The notes under the pieces were generated by a model. That model saw only the letters and a program-made list of their open reading frames with translations, was not told the origin of the DNA and did no database searches. Shown piece after piece: positions 43,678-54,018 of a stretch of DNA of 64,000 nt (its first letter is position 1; each line of letters starts with the position of its first letter). The position numbers were made by a program, and so were the translations under genes. Source of the DNA: Vibrio sp. NTOU-M3 (GTDB lineage: Bacteria > Pseudomonadota > Gammaproteobacteria > Enterobacterales > Vibrionaceae); contig NZ_CP162100.1 in NCBI RefSeq assembly GCF_040869035.1, positions 2,232,001 through 2,296,000 of the forward strand. Reading direction: 5' to 3'.

Positions 43678-45081
43678 TTAGTTAGGAATTTCAATGCCTG
43701 CATCGCGCATCTTGGCGAGCTTGTAGCGCAGCGTTCTTGGGCTAATCCCAAGCTTCTCAGCCATTTCTTTACGCCGGCCATTACATTCGCTCAATGTATC
43801 CAGAATAATGGCGTACTCTTGATCTCTCAGTTCTCCACCTAAGCCAGCTCCGCCCATATTTCGAGATAAATCTGGCTCAGCAATAGGTCTAACATCAGGA
43901 ACGATCGTCCCCTGCCCTTCAACAACGTGTTGCAAGCTTGAAGCGTCTTGCCAATCAATGCCTTCAAGTAAGATATGCTCACTACTCACATGGCTGTTCT
44001 CACTGAGGATCAAGGCACGCTGAACCACATTATCAAGCTCACGCACATTACCTGGCCAACCGTACGCTAGAAGTTTATTGACCGCGCCTGGACTCACACT
44101 TGGTACTGGCATACCCAGTTTTTTACAGTGGCGTTCAATCAAGTGGTTTGCTAATGGTTCAATATCTCCCTTACGCTCACAAAGCGCTGGCCATGCAATT
44201 GGGAAAACATTGAGGCGATAATAAAGGTCTTCTCGGAAATTCCCTTCTTGCACATATTGCTTCAGATCTCGGTTACTGGTTGCTAACACCCGAACGTCTA
44301 ACTTGATACTTTTACGGCTGCCAAGACGCTCAACTTCACGCTCTTGCAATACGCGCAACAATTTGGCTTGCAGGTTTAAGTCCATTTCACTGATTTCATC
44401 AAGCAAAATGGTACCGCCTTGTGCTTGTTCAAATTTACCAGGACAAGCCTGAACCGCACCTGTAAAGGCGCCTTTCTCGTAGCCAAACAGTGTCGCTTCA
44501 AGCATGTTGTCGGGAATAGCAGCACAGTTAATCGCTACAAAAGGGCCATCTTTACGATTCGACGCGTTATGGATATAACGCGACATCACTTCTTTACCTG
44601 AACCACTTGGACCAAGCACCATCACGTTTGCATCGGTTTTTGCGACTTTATCAGCCAACGTAAGTAGCTTGATACTTTTCTGGTCAGCCACAACAGCATC
44701 ACCATTATCATCTGATTTAACTGGAGCATAGCGGCTTACCATATTCAGCAATACTTCGGGGGCAAATGGCTTCGCCATGTAATCAATCGCACCGTCTTTC
44801 ATAGCTGAAACAGCATCTTCAATATTGGCATAAGCCGTCATCAATAAAACCGGTAGGTTTGGCCAGTGTTGTTTGATATTACGGAGTAACGCTAACCCTC
44901 CCATACCCGCCATTTGAACATCCGATACCACGATATCAACCGTATTGGATTTGAGTTTAACCAACGCATCTTCAGCGCTGTCAGCTTCCAGCCACTCATA
45001 GCCCGCTAGAGCTAAAGTATCGACCAGCGCTTCGCGCAAGCCTTCATCATCTTCAACGATCAGTACTTTGCTTTGAGCCAT
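43678..45081 (-). CDS. flrC: Sigma-54-dependent flagellar response regulator FlrC
   Basis: A 467-residue activator for class III flagellar genes. The receiver has the phosphorylatable Asp in IVVSDVQMAG; the AAA+ domain has GPSGSGKEV, GAFTGA (sigma-54 contact) and LDEISEMD; the Fis-type HTH is at the end (RRKEMAEKLGISPRTLRYKL). It lies 3 bases after flrB and is phosphorylated by FlrB. Confidence 0.95.
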   Translation of the reverse strand: MAQSKVLIVEDDEGLREALVDTLALAGYEWLEADSAEDALVKLKSNTVDIVVSDVQMAGMGGLALLRNIKQHWPNLPVLLMTAYANIEDAVSAMKDGAIDYMAKPFAPEVLLNMVSRYAPVKSDDNGDAVVADQKSIKLLTLADKVAKTDANVMVLGPSGSGKEVMSRYIHNASNRKDGPFVAINCAAIPDNMLEATLFGYEKGAFTGAVQACPGKFEQAQGGTILLDEISEMDLNLQAKLLRVLQEREVERLGSRKSIKLDVRVLATSNRDLKQYVQEGNFREDLYYRLNVFPIAWPALCERKGDIEPLANHLIERHCKKLGMPVPSVSPGAVNKLLAYGWPGNVRELDNVVQRALILSENSHVSSEHILLEGIDWQDASSLQHVVEGQGTIVPDVRPIAEPDLSRNMGGAGLGGELRDQEYAIILDTLSECNGRRKEMAEKLGISPRTLRYKLAKMRDAGIEIPN

Positions 45082-45084
45082 TTT

Positions 45085-46143
45085 CTATTCTCCAGTAGTC
45101 AAATCTTGGGTTGGTTGCTGCTCGCGATTAAGCGGGATGCAGATGGTAAAACACGCACCATCCCCTTCTTCTGAAATCAGTTCTAACCTTCCATCATGTG
45201 CGCGACACACCATCTGTACGACAGCGAGACCGAGACCGGTTCCTTGTGAGCGTGTGGTGAAGAAAGGTTCCATAATTTTGCTTTGCAGTTCTGGGGGAAC
45301 ACCAGGACCACTGTCTTGAACTGAGATTTTCAGTTCACCATTCACCGGGCGGAAAAACACGTCAATTTGAGAGGCTTTACCCGCAATTTGTATCGCATTC
45401 ATAACAAGGTTACTCAGCGCAGAAGCAATCGCATTCGCGTTACCCAGTAAGGTGGTTTGTTCTTGTTCAACTTCAAGGTGATAGTCGATATTGTTGTTTT
45501 TCACTGCCGCTTCAACCATTGGAGAAAACTCCGATACCAACGCTTCAACGGTGAAAGGTTTAACCACTTTATTGTCGCCGCCTTTAGCAAACAGCAACAT
45601 GTCATTGACCTGTTTTTCTAGATCATGCAATCGATCCATCAGCTTGGTTTGAAAGCGGTCTTTGGTCGCGGTAGGAAGGTTGGGAGCAGCAAGGTTCGAG
45701 GCATACAACATTGCGCTAGATAAAGGTGTTCGCACTTGGTGAGCCAGTGACGCTACCATTCGGCCAAGTGACGAAAGGCGCTGTAGATCGCTCACTCTGG
45801 CCTGTAATAAACGGGTTTCGGTTAAATCCGTAATGAGAATAAGTTGCCCAGTTTCAGAGGCAGAAATAGCCAACCGAACTTTGCGGCCATTGATGAGCGA
45901 GATTTCATGACCATCGTCCTCACGCGGAGAGAATGCTTGCTGAATGATCGCAAACCATTTTTCTCCTACTAAAGGGGTTTCAAGTAAACGATGTGCTTCA
46001 GGGTTTGCTTCGCGCACTACACCTTGCGTATCCAGCAAAATCACGCCAGCAGGCATAACGTCGAGTACCTGTTGATACCGTTCGACTTGTTGCTCCAACG
46101 AGCCGAGATGAGTTTGATTTTCTTGTGACGAAACTGAATGCAT
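45085..46143 (-). CDS. flrB: Flagellar sensor histidine kinase FlrB
   Basis: A 352-residue soluble histidine kinase. An N-terminal PAS domain (ILLDTQGVVREANPEAHRLL) is followed by the phosphoacceptor region (SLAHQVRTPLS), then N box (NLVMNAIQIA) and G boxes (DSGPGVPPEL, GTGLGLAVV). No membrane helix is seen. I chose the ATG at 46143 (MHSVSSQENQ); the frame is open 18 codons further but those codons cross the promoter. Confidence 0.94.
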   Translation of the reverse strand: MHSVSSQENQTHLGSLEQQVERYQQVLDVMPAGVILLDTQGVVREANPEAHRLLETPLVGEKWFAIIQQAFSPREDDGHEISLINGRKVRLAISASETGQLILITDLTETRLLQARVSDLQRLSSLGRMVASLAHQVRTPLSSAMLYASNLAAPNLPTATKDRFQTKLMDRLHDLEKQVNDMLLFAKGGDNKVVKPFTVEALVSEFSPMVEAAVKNNNIDYHLEVEQEQTTLLGNANAIASALSNLVMNAIQIAGKASQIDVFFRPVNGELKISVQDSGPGVPPELQSKIMEPFFTTRSQGTGLGLAVVQMVCRAHDGRLELISEEGDGACFTICIPLNREQQPTQDLTTGE

Positions 46144-46180
46144 GTCGTATTTCTGCCTATAAAACAACAATAGCTTGGAA

Positions 46181-46197
46181 TGCAGAAAGCATGCCAA
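46181..46197 (-). promoter_or_regulatory. Sigma-54 promoter of flrBC, inside a palindrome
   Basis: Minus strand TTGGCAT-GCTTT-CTGCA has GG-N10-GC spacing and fits TGGCAC-N5-TTGCA with two changes. It lies within a 29-base imperfect inverted repeat (AGCTTGG...CCAAGCT, 46172-46200). FlrA-dependent class II control is expected. Confidence 0.8.
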
Positions 46198-46259
46198 GCT
46201 ATTTTTCTTTATATTTCAGAAAGTTATACTACAGTCGACTTTTTGACAGCGTGGTTAAA

Positions 46260-47726
46260 CTAACGTTGAAGATTGTACTTACGCATTTTCTCAACCAGCG
46301 TTGTCCGACGCATTCCCAGCATATCAGCCGCTCTTGCGACCACACCGCCTTGCGCTTCTAATGCTTGGTTGATCATATTCACTTCAAGATCAGCTAACAT
46401 TTCTTTCAAGTTAACCCCCTCAGCAGGAAGTTCTTGAGGTCCTTCGCCGCTATCTGGGAATGTCTCTGAATTTTCTAAGCTGAAGTTCTCTGAGAAGATA
46501 TCTTGTAATACTTCACGCTCTTGTTCTTCAACAGAGCCAAAGCCATGATACTCAGGTTGGAACTCAGGGATATCACTATACCGATACTTTGTTGGTAGAT
46601 GGTTCACATCCACTAAACTGTTCGGATAGAGAATAATCATGCGCTCAACAAGGTTAGCCAGTTCTCGTACATTACCCGGCCAATCGTGTTCCATTAGCGA
46701 GTTAACTGCACGTGGCGTAAAGCAAATTGGTTGCGCCCCTTCAGCTTCCAAGCGCGTCATTAATTCTTGGAGCAGTAGCGGGATATCTTGTTTACGCTCA
46801 CGCAGCGCTGGCATTTCAATCGGGAACACATTGAGGCGATAGTACAAGTCTTCACGGAACGACTCATCATCAATCATGGTTTCCAAATTACGGTGGGTTG
46901 CCGCCACGACACGAACATTTGCACGTATGGTTGTGTTACCACCAACACGCTCAAAGCAGCGCTCTTGCAATACGCGCAGTAACTTCACCTGCATCGACAT
47001 TGGCATATCGCCAATCTCATCCAAGAACAAGGTGCCACCTTCAGCCAGCTCAAAGCGACCTTTACGGGCTGTAATTGCACCGGTGAACGCCCCTTTCTCG
47101 TGACCAAATAACTCACTTTCGAGTAAGTCTGGTGGTATTGCACCACAGTTGATCGGCACAAATGGCCCACTGCGACGAGAAGAATGGTAGTGGATATTTC
47201 GTGCGACGACTTCTTTACCTGTTCCCGATTCACCAAGAATCAACACGTTCGCTTCCGTCGCTGAGACTTGCTCAATCAGGTGACGAACTTCTTTGATCCC
47301 CATACTCTGACCAACCAGACTACGGAACAACGTATTTTTACGTGCCGATGCAAGAACGTTTACGCCTTTACGGCCAAGAAAATCTTTGCAGTGACGCAGC
47401 GCTTCACTAAGTTGCGGATAATTGAGAGGGTATTCCAAATCACCTACGTAATTAGGCAATTCTTCAACAGGATAAGAATGCTTACCCGCGATCAATAAAG
47501 GAACGTGGTTTGCGTGATTGAGTTTCTCACTTAGCTCAACAGTCAAATTTTTGCTTTGTAATGAGCCTACGATGCAGCCAGCCCATACTTCTGTCCAATC
47601 CAGTTCACTAACTTGATCCGACGAGATAGCTTCACACTGCTCTCCGACAAATTCTAATATGTTACTCAGATTGATGCGCGCGGCAGCATCATCTTCAATC
47701 ACGAGTATTTTTGCTAAACCTTGCAT
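46260..47726 (-). CDS. flrA: Flagellar master regulator FlrA
   Basis: A 488-residue sigma-54 activator at the top of the flagellar hierarchy. The N-terminal receiver-like domain lacks the usual phosphoacceptor Asp: the expected strand reads VWAGCIVGS. The AAA+ domain has [15 protein letters not shown] and LDEIGDMP; the C-terminal HTH is [17 protein letters not shown]. In V. cholerae FlrA is inhibited by c-di-GMP rather than by phosphorylation, which fits the missing Asp. Monocistronic upstream of flrBC. Confidence 0.95.
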   Translation of the reverse strand: MQGLAKILVIEDDAAARINLSNILEFVGEQCEAISSDQVSELDWTEVWAGCIVGSLQSKNLTVELSEKLNHANHVPLLIAGKHSYPVEELPNYVGDLEYPLNYPQLSEALRHCKDFLGRKGVNVLASARKNTLFRSLVGQSMGIKEVRHLIEQVSATEANVLILGESGTGKEVVARNIHYHSSRRSGPFVPINCGAIPPDLLESELFGHEKGAFTGAITARKGRFELAEGGTLFLDEIGDMPMSMQVKLLRVLQERCFERVGGNTTIRANVRVVAATHRNLETMIDDESFREDLYYRLNVFPIEMPALRERKQDIPLLLQELMTRLEAEGAQPICFTPRAVNSLMEHDWPGNVRELANLVERMIILYPNSLVDVNHLPTKYRYSDIPEFQPEYHGFGSVEEQEREVLQDIFSENFSLENSETFPDSGEGPQELPAEGVNLKEMLADLEVNMINQALEAQGGVVARAADMLGMRRTTLVEKMRKYNLQR

Positions 47727-47834
47727 AGGTGTGAATATTTGCCCTAATTTAAAACGTTGTAGCTGCGTTTTTTAAATCGACGTTTAATTAATATAGGTGG
47801 TCGTCAAACATTAGACAATGTCAAAAAAACAGCA

Positions 47835-47865
47835 ACAAAAAAAGCCACTAGGCTAAGAGTGGCTT
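47835..47865 (-). terminator. Terminator after fliS
   Basis: Stem AAGCCACT / AGTGGCTT with a T tract on the minus strand (complement of the A run near 47836-47843). It separates the flaG-fliS unit from flrA. Confidence 0.8.
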
Positions 47866-47976
47866 CTATTCTATTTGATAAAAAAAATAAGGCAACCGAG
47901 CAATTACTCCATGTGACCTTTTACCAAAAGCAAAACGTAAACTTATGGATATTAAGTTAAATTTATCAGAATTGGC

Positions 47977-48387
47977 TTACATACCAACATCAGATGCAGT
48001 GAGGTTATGGAATTCCGTTGGGATTTGATCCCACGCTGATTTAATTTCGCGAATGATATCAATAACGTCATCTAGCATTTCAGGGTTGTTTTGATGGTTT
48101 GCTGCGGTAATTTGAGTGATCATAAATTCATAAAGTTGATCTAAATTACGTGCAATATCTCCACCATCGTCCATCGATAAGCAACTGCGTAAGCTGATAA
48201 TAATATCTAACGCTTTACCGAGGCGCTCTCCTTTTTGAGGGACATTGCCCTGTTGCATCGCTGCTTTAGCTTGAATCAGACGTTCAATCGCACCAGCCAT
48301 CAACATTTGAACAATTTTATGCGGAGAGGCCGCACTGAGCTGGCTATCTACTGATACCTTCTTGTAAGCCTGTAACGAACCACGCAT
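47977..48387 (-). CDS. fliS: Flagellar export chaperone FliS
   Basis: A 136-residue helical chaperone that holds flagellin before export. The N-terminal MRGSLQAYKKVS and the LMAGAIERLIQAKAAM helix are typical. I chose the ATG at 48387; the open frame runs upstream to 48522 but there overlaps flaI and lacks conservation. It ends the flaG-fliD-flaI-fliS unit. Confidence 0.94.
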   Translation of the reverse strand: MRGSLQAYKKVSVDSQLSAASPHKIVQMLMAGAIERLIQAKAAMQQGNVPQKGERLGKALDIIISLRSCLSMDDGGDIARNLDQLYEFMITQITAANHQNNPEMLDDVIDIIREIKSAWDQIPTEFHNLTASDVGM

Positions 48388-48403
48388 AACTTTCCTCTTA
48401 AAT

Positions 48404-48727
48404 TCATAAAAACTTTTTGTATTGTTGCACCGATTTATTACCGTACCGATATTTGTGCAGCGCCTGACCCACTTGGTCAGTTTTTTCTTGCAACAAGGCA
48501 ACAATGCTTTGTGTCTCCTCAATCGCTTGCTGCCACTGAGAAGTCTTTGCCAGTTCCGGACTTTGCTTTATTAAGTCTAGTAAACTTTGCAATATCTGTT
48601 CCCTTCTATCGACCAATTGGCCAATTTCTTCAGGATTTATTTCCTCATCCTTAAGCAGTAGACGAATATCGTGATCCATTTCACTTAAAAGAGTTAACTT
48701 CGCCTGATTATTATCCGCCCAGCGCAT
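48404..48727 (-). CDS. flaI: FlaI, FliT-like flagellar chaperone
   Basis: A 107-residue, helical, mostly charged protein between fliD and fliS. This is the position of flaI in vibrios, which is FliT-like and probably binds FliD. Sequence similarity within this family is low, so position and size carry most of the weight. It overlaps the fliD end by 17 bases. Confidence 0.82.
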   Translation of the reverse strand: MRWADNNQAKLTLLSEMDHDIRLLLKDEEINPEEIGQLVDRREQILQSLLDLIKQSPELAKTSQWQQAIEETQSIVALLQEKTDQVGQALHKYRYGNKSVQQYKKFL

Positions 48728-50714
48728 TCATCATCCCTGCCAATTGAGATTGCATTTTGCTCGTGGCGTCTTGCATCGCCGAAAATTTGGCATGCGTCCG
48801 TTTTTCTAAACTATCCATTCTTCGGTCTAGTGCCGCTTGGTCATCTTGCAGGCGATACGTTTTATCAATCATGCTTCGCTCACGAGTCCGAATTGACCCC
48901 GTAACACCCGTCATTCCTTGGATCGCATCTTCTACCCGCTTAGCAAAGCCTTGATTACCACCAAAGAAGTCTTCTAGTTTATTGAAGTTATTATTGATCT
49001 GGCGATCAAGCATGTCGTAATTGATCTCTAGCGTCCCTTGACGCGTAGTGGTAATGCCAAATTCCGTCAGTGACTTTAAGTCTTCTGGCGCTTGTTCGAT
49101 TGATGAAGAAAAGACTGCTTTTAAACGTGAATCCGCATTGCGAACAATGCTATCGCCAGACAAGGGCCCTGACATGCCCGTTCTTGGATCCACTCCCGAC
49201 AACTCATTTGAGACCTGATAGAACTGGTTATAAGCCGCCACAAATTGCTCAATGTCTTCCCGTACACCTTGGCGGTCATATTCAATATCAATTTCCGAAG
49301 CTGGCTTGCCCAGTTCGGTGCGGCCTTTCAGAGTTAAATCGACCCCTTCTATCGCATCTTCAATAATATTGTTGTGGCTTGATAGCACAGCAACACCATC
49401 AAGAAGCACCTTAGAGTCCTGCGCAGTTTGAACCTCTGTCATACCTCGGTAGGAATCAAATGCTGCTTGAGCCGCTTTGAGATCCGCCTGAGCTTGATCA
49501 ACTCGTTCTAAATAAGCACGCTCTTCGGGCTCCATTTTGGCCCGTTCCATCTGTTTTGCTTGCTCTGGGGTCAGCTCACCACTTGCGATGGCTTTATCAA
49601 TTGCGGCCTGTTCTTGTGCAAGCTGTTGTTCCAACTTCGCTTGCGCTTCTTTTGGTGTCACATAAGAATCCGTTAAAGTGCCTGATGCGGTGTTGCTCCA
49701 CCCGGGTACATCTGGTGCTTTTTCTTGTGCCTTACCATCAAGTTCAGGCTCTGGTTCCCAATATGAATCCAGTAAAGTCCCTGATGCCGTTTCACTCCAG
49801 CCCGGAATTCGCTCTTCTGGCTTGAGGTATTTTGAGGCCGCAATCCCCGCATTTGCGGCCGCCGTCATCGCGCTTGAAGACATTTCGTTGTCCGGCGTCG
49901 CTTCTTTCGCTGCATTCGGGTCTTTTTGAATCGCCGCTTGTTTAGCAGAGCCTGCAATTTCCTGATCGACAACTTTTGCCGCTTCGATATTTTTCTCAGC
50001 GATCTTATCGGCAACAGCTTGCTCATCAGGCGTTAGGGGAGATATTAGATCTTGCGCTGTCGCACGAGCTTTCTCTAAATCGCGTACGCGTTGCTCTAAT
50101 GTTTTGTATTCGAGTTTTTTGAGCGGATCACCGGTTTGTGCTTCAACATTGAGTTTAATTTGGTGATCTTCGCCAGAAAGGTTTGATGCCACGATCAATC
50201 GTGGACCTTGTACATCATTGATAACTGAGGCTCTTACCCCAGGATTACTTTTGCTGTCATTGATACCACGGACGATATCAACCAGTTTCGAATTTTGCTG
50301 AACATCAATGGTAAATTCTTTACTACCTAACGAAACCTGCAGCTTACCCGGACCAAATTTTGCGTCTTTTTCTAAAACATCAGACGCAACCTTATGGCTT
50401 TGGGCAAGCTGCAACACATCGACAGCGTATCTACCAGCGATAGCTTCAGTGGTTGCCGTCGCCGACACAACACCTTCATCACTCGTATCCACTTTACGCG
50501 CGGCAAAGGCTTTCTCCTGACGAAAACTTGTCATCAGGTTTTTCATCGTATCCAGCGACTCTCTGAGCCGACCATAGGCACTGATACTGGAATCAATCTT
50601 GGCGTGCTCATTGTCGATACGCTGCTGTTTAGGCACGCGCTCCGCATCAACAATTTTGCTAACCATGGAATTGATATCCATGCCAGTGTTCATCCCCAGT
50701 GGGCCAAAACTCAT
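48711..50714 (-). CDS. fliD: Flagellar filament cap protein FliD
   Basis: A 667-residue filament cap (HAP2), longer than enteric FliD (about 470). The N- and C-terminal domains are conserved (MNTGMDINSMVSKIVDAERVP; the C-terminal coiled region SMIDKTYRLQDDQAALDRRM). The extra length is a middle insertion (about residues 205-430) rich in Ala, Glu and Gln with a duplicated PGWS-TASGTL-DSY motif. Vibrio FliD proteins are known to be long, so this is probably normal for the genus. Confidence 0.93.
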   Translation of the reverse strand: MSFGPLGMNTGMDINSMVSKIVDAERVPKQQRIDNEHAKIDSSISAYGRLRESLDTMKNLMTSFRQEKAFAARKVDTSDEGVVSATATTEAIAGRYAVDVLQLAQSHKVASDVLEKDAKFGPGKLQVSLGSKEFTIDVQQNSKLVDIVRGINDSKSNPGVRASVINDVQGPRLIVASNLSGEDHQIKLNVEAQTGDPLKKLEYKTLEQRVRDLEKARATAQDLISPLTPDEQAVADKIAEKNIEAAKVVDQEIAGSAKQAAIQKDPNAAKEATPDNEMSSSAMTAAANAGIAASKYLKPEERIPGWSETASGTLLDSYWEPEPELDGKAQEKAPDVPGWSNTASGTLTDSYVTPKEAQAKLEQQLAQEQAAIDKAIASGELTPEQAKQMERAKMEPEERAYLERVDQAQADLKAAQAAFDSYRGMTEVQTAQDSKVLLDGVAVLSSHNNIIEDAIEGVDLTLKGRTELGKPASEIDIEYDRQGVREDIEQFVAAYNQFYQVSNELSGVDPRTGMSGPLSGDSIVRNADSRLKAVFSSSIEQAPEDLKSLTEFGITTTRQGTLEINYDMLDRQINNNFNKLEDFFGGNQGFAKRVEDAIQGMTGVTGSIRTRERSMIDKTYRLQDDQAALDRRMDSLEKRTHAKFSAMQDATSKMQSQLAGMMNALGG
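49661..49810 (-). repeat. Duplicated motif in the fliD insertion
   Basis: Two copies of PGWS-(E/N)-TASGTL-(L/T)-DSY, encoded about 95 bases apart (49661-49710 and 49760-49810), separated by an acidic Pro-Glu stretch. The DNA copies have diverged, so the duplication is old. Confidence 0.85.
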
Positions 50715-50736
50715 TCAATCACCTCAAAACGGTCGA

Positions 50737-51165
50737 CTACACCTTATCGTTCACCAGCCCTGATGAATAACGGGCTGTTTGAGCTCTAAGACGACGCAAT
50801 ATTTCCAACATTTCCTCATCGGGTATCTGACGGATAATATCGCCAGTACTCGCTTCGTAAATGGTCACAACATCTCTTCCGGCTTCTTCATCGACCCGGA
50901 AAGATAAACCAGTATTGATGGACGCAATGAAATCATTCATTTGCTCCACCATTCGTTCCCGCTCTGCCCTATTTAACCTCTCGCGTTCTTTTGCCAGCTC
51001 GATGGCCTTTTCGACAGTTTGCGTGGACTTCTGGCTTACCTCAGAGGGTTGCTTCCCTTCCGATTTAGAGGAAATACGTTGATTTCCATCATGTTCTGAA
51101 GCAATTTTAGTGCCACTTTGTGAGCCGTAAGGCTGGATGTTCGATGTGTAGGATGGTATTTCCAT
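50737..51165 (-). CDS. flaG: Flagellar protein FlaG
   Basis: A 142-residue FlaG family protein. The C-terminal domain is conserved (GLSFRVDEEAGRDVVTIYEASTGDIIRQIPDEEML); the N-terminal half is low complexity. FlaG affects filament length in several bacteria. It lies between flaB and fliD. Confidence 0.92.
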   Translation of the reverse strand: MEIPSYTSNIQPYGSQSGTKIASEHDGNQRISSKSEGKQPSEVSQKSTQTVEKAIELAKERERLNRAERERMVEQMNDFIASINTGLSFRVDEEAGRDVVTIYEASTGDIIRQIPDEEMLEILRRLRAQTARYSSGLVNDKV

Positions 51166-51241
51166 AACAATCTCCCTTCCACCTTATAGGTGAGCAATAT
51201 TGCTATTGCTTTTCCCAATAAGCTCCAATCGAACCTATCGA

Positions 51242-52375
51242 TTAACCTAATAAGCTAAGAGCTGCCGATGGTGACTGTTTCGCTTGCGCCAGAACCGAAG
51301 TACTTGCTTGCTGCAAAATCTGAGATTTTGTCATCTGCGTCGTTTCTTTTGCATAGTCAGTATCCAAGATACGGCTTCGAGATGCGTTAACGTTCTCGTT
51401 AATGTTATCGAGGTTGTTAATTGCATGACCAAAGCGGTTCTGGAATGCCCCCAGTTCAGCACGTTGGCTATCTACGGCCTTCAAAGCACCATCAATCACT
51501 GAAACAGCCATCTGAGAGCCCGCGACTGTACTCACATCAACATCAGCAACGGTCACATCTTGAGCCGCACCAAAACCAATGTCTGTACCTAACGCACCAC
51601 CAATGGTTACATCACCAGAGACTTTCTGCGTTGCCGCAAACAGCTGAAGCTTGCCATCTTCACCAACAGAAGCTTTCACATCTTCACTTTGACCGTTGAT
51701 ATAGGTTGCAAGCTGTTCTATGTCATCACCGACTTTCGCGTTAATCGTCAGATTTTGTGCATCACCATGTTTATCAGTATAGCTCATCGTCATTTCTGTC
51801 GTACCGGCCTCAACGGTCCAGTCTGCGGCTTTACCCGCCGCAGCAGTGTACGATTTACCACCCATATCCATAGTGTCTGAACGCATGTTGCCCATGGTCA
51901 GCATTACTGCTTCACCCGAGCTCGCGCCGATTTGAAAAGATTGGCTACCAAAACCGCCATTAAGCAGTTTGTTACCACCAAAAGATGTGGTTTCTGCGAT
52001 ACGGTTTAGCTCATCATTTAGAGCAGATACCTCTTCCTGAATTGCAAGTCGTTCGGAACGAGAGTTCGAACCGTTCGAGGATTGCAACGAAAGATCACGC
52101 ATACGTTGAAGAATGTTGGTGGTCTCGTTCATTGCACCTTCGGCAGTTTGTGCAATCGAGATACCATCGTTCGCGTTCTTCACCGCCATGTCCAAGCCAC
52201 GGCTTTGAGAAGTCAAACGGTTAGATATTTGTAAGCCAGCAGCGTCATCACGGGCACTATTTATTTTATAGCCCGATGACAAACGCTCCATCGACTTATT
52301 CATACCGTCAGCAGCGTTGTTTAAATAACGCTGTGCGGTCATCGCCGACACGTTCGTGTTTACGTTAATTGCCAT
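51242..52375 (-). CDS. flaB: Flagellin, first of three tandem copies (FlaB-like)
   Basis: A 377-residue flagellin. N- and C-terminal D0/D1 domains are conserved ([47 protein letters not shown]), with a variable centre. A sigma-28 promoter lies about 83 bases upstream. The position next to flaG matches V. cholerae flaB; the exact letter is by synteny only. Confidence 0.9.
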   Translation of the reverse strand: MAINVNTNVSAMTAQRYLNNAADGMNKSMERLSSGYKINSARDDAAGLQISNRLTSQSRGLDMAVKNANDGISIAQTAEGAMNETTNILQRMRDLSLQSSNGSNSRSERLAIQEEVSALNDELNRIAETTSFGGNKLLNGGFGSQSFQIGASSGEAVMLTMGNMRSDTMDMGGKSYTAAAGKAADWTVEAGTTEMTMSYTDKHGDAQNLTINAKVGDDIEQLATYINGQSEDVKASVGEDGKLQLFAATQKVSGDVTIGGALGTDIGFGAAQDVTVADVDVSTVAGSQMAVSVIDGALKAVDSQRAELGAFQNRFGHAINNLDNINENVNASRSRILDTDYAKETTQMTKSQILQQASTSVLAQAKQSPSAALSLLG

Positions 52376-52457
52376 AATTGATCTCCTTAGGCATATGAGG
52401 GCGATGCATCGCAGTGTCTCTCACCTCACTTTGACGCATCTCATTTCTCTCAGTCTC

Positions 52458-52484
52458 TTAACGGCCGCCCCTAAAATAGCTTTA
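52458..52484 (-). promoter_or_regulatory. Sigma-28 promoter of flagellin flaB
   Basis: Minus strand TAAA-N15-GCCGTTAA, one change from TAAA-N15-GCCGATAA, placed upstream of the flagellin start. Confidence 0.88.
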
Positions 52485-52605
52485 GAGAAAAAATGAACTT
52501 TTTTCCGAATTTCATGTTTTGAGCGAGAAAACGTGATCGCTTTCAAATAGGCAACGCTAAATATTGGCGAAAAGAAGGAGATGAGCTAATGGAGAAATTT
52601 AGGCA

Positions 52606-52638
52606 TAAAAAAATCCAGCCGAAGCTGGATTTTTTTCG
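52606..52638. terminator. Terminator after flagellin flaD
   Basis: Stem AAATCCAGC / GCTGGATTT with a four-base loop and T tracts on both strands. It separates the flagellin transcripts. Confidence 0.85.
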
Positions 52639-52650
52639 CTTTAGATGTGA

Positions 52651-53784
52651 TTAACCAAGTAGGCTCAATGCTGAGTTTGGCGCTTGTTTTGCCTGTGCCA
52701 AAATAGAGCTTGATGCTTGAGAAAGAATTTGCGACTTGGTTAGCGCCGTTGTTTCTTTCGCGAAGTCGGTATCTTTGATACGGCTCTTCGATGCGTTTAC
52801 GTTTTCGTTAATGTTATCTAAGTTGTTAATCGCGTGGTTAAAGCGGTTTTGGAATGCACCCAACTCTGCACGGTGGCTATCTACATACTTCAGTGCAGTA
52901 TCGATAATTGCAACCGACTCTTGAGCACCGCCAACTGATGTTACATCAATCGTATCCACCGTCACAGCTTGCGCAGCACCCATGCTCAGCTCACCCGCTA
53001 GACCACCAGAGAATGCAACCGCACCATCAACTTTATTGTTACCAGCGAAGACTTGTAGCTGACCATCTTCGTTTACCGATGCTTTTACCATATCGGTTTG
53101 ACCGTTGATGTAGGTTGCTAACTCTTCAATATCATCACCTTCTTTCGCTGTGATATTGATGGTTTGAGCAACACCAGCTTTATCTGTCAGGTTGATAGTT
53201 AAGTCGTTCGCACCCGCTTGTACAGACCAGTCTTTATCTTTTCCGTTAGCCGCTTGGTAACTTGAGCCACCCATACCTGTGGTGTCTGAGCGCATGTTGT
53301 TCAGTGTCAACATTACTGCTTCACCATTGTCGGCACCGATTTGGAAAGACTTCGTTGAATATGTGCCGTTAAGTAGCTTGTTACCACCAAAAGATGTGGT
53401 TTCTGCGATACGGTTTAGTTCATCATTCAATGCTGTGATTTCTTCTTGAATCGCAACACGCTCTGATTTTGAGTTTGAGCCGTTTGCTGATTGTAGAGAC
53501 AAGTCACGCATACGTTGTAGGATGTTGGTACTTTCATCCATTGCACCTTCAGCAGTTTGAGCAATAGAGATACCATCGTTCGCGTTGCGTACCGCTACAT
53601 CAAGACCACGACTTTGAACATTCAAACGGTTTGAAATTTGTAGACCCGCTGCATCATCTTTTGCGCTGTTAATTTTGAAGCCAGAAGATAGACGCTCCAT
53701 TGAAGTCTGTTGTGCATTTGTCGCGCTATTTAGGTAACGCTGCGCTGTCATTGCTGATACGTTAGTGTTTACATTCACTGCCAT
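52651..53784 (-). CDS. flaD: Flagellin, second tandem copy (FlaD-like)
   Basis: A 377-residue flagellin with the same conserved termini as its neighbours ([46 protein letters not shown]). It has its own sigma-28 promoter about 83 bases upstream and its own terminator. The letter D is assigned by position. Confidence 0.9.
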   Translation of the reverse strand: MAVNVNTNVSAMTAQRYLNSATNAQQTSMERLSSGFKINSAKDDAAGLQISNRLNVQSRGLDVAVRNANDGISIAQTAEGAMDESTNILQRMRDLSLQSANGSNSKSERVAIQEEITALNDELNRIAETTSFGGNKLLNGTYSTKSFQIGADNGEAVMLTLNNMRSDTTGMGGSSYQAANGKDKDWSVQAGANDLTINLTDKAGVAQTINITAKEGDDIEELATYINGQTDMVKASVNEDGQLQVFAGNNKVDGAVAFSGGLAGELSMGAAQAVTVDTIDVTSVGGAQESVAIIDTALKYVDSHRAELGAFQNRFNHAINNLDNINENVNASKSRIKDTDFAKETTALTKSQILSQASSSILAQAKQAPNSALSLLG

Positions 53785-53866
53785 GGTGATTTCTCCAATT
53801 GATTTTCCGATGTATCCGGTTTCCGACGTCTCGGAAAACCAAGTAGTTCTCTCAAAGTTACTTTTA

Positions 53867-53893
53867 TTAACGGCATGCTTTTCTAAATCTTTA
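53867..53893 (-). promoter_or_regulatory. Sigma-28 promoter of flagellin flaD
   Basis: Minus strand TAAA-N15-GCCGTTAA with the ideal 15-base spacer. Confidence 0.9.
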
Positions 53894-54018
53894 GGGAAAA
53901 AGTAAGTTTTTTTAGAAAAAAGTACCGTTAGAAGGTGAAACGTGATGAGTTAATAGAAAAAGGTAAAAAAGTCGTTTTTTTTACTAAAGGTTCTGAAACT
54001 GCTGTCGATACCCCACTC

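Noticed and set aside
51194..51209. GCAATA-TTGC-TATTGC hairpin upstream of flaG
   Set aside because: Short and AT-rich with no T tract, so I do not call it a terminator for flaB.
51166..51241. Possible sigma-54 promoter of flaG
   Set aside because: A GG-N10-GC spacing can be found but the surrounding bases fit TGGCAC-N5-TTGCA poorly.
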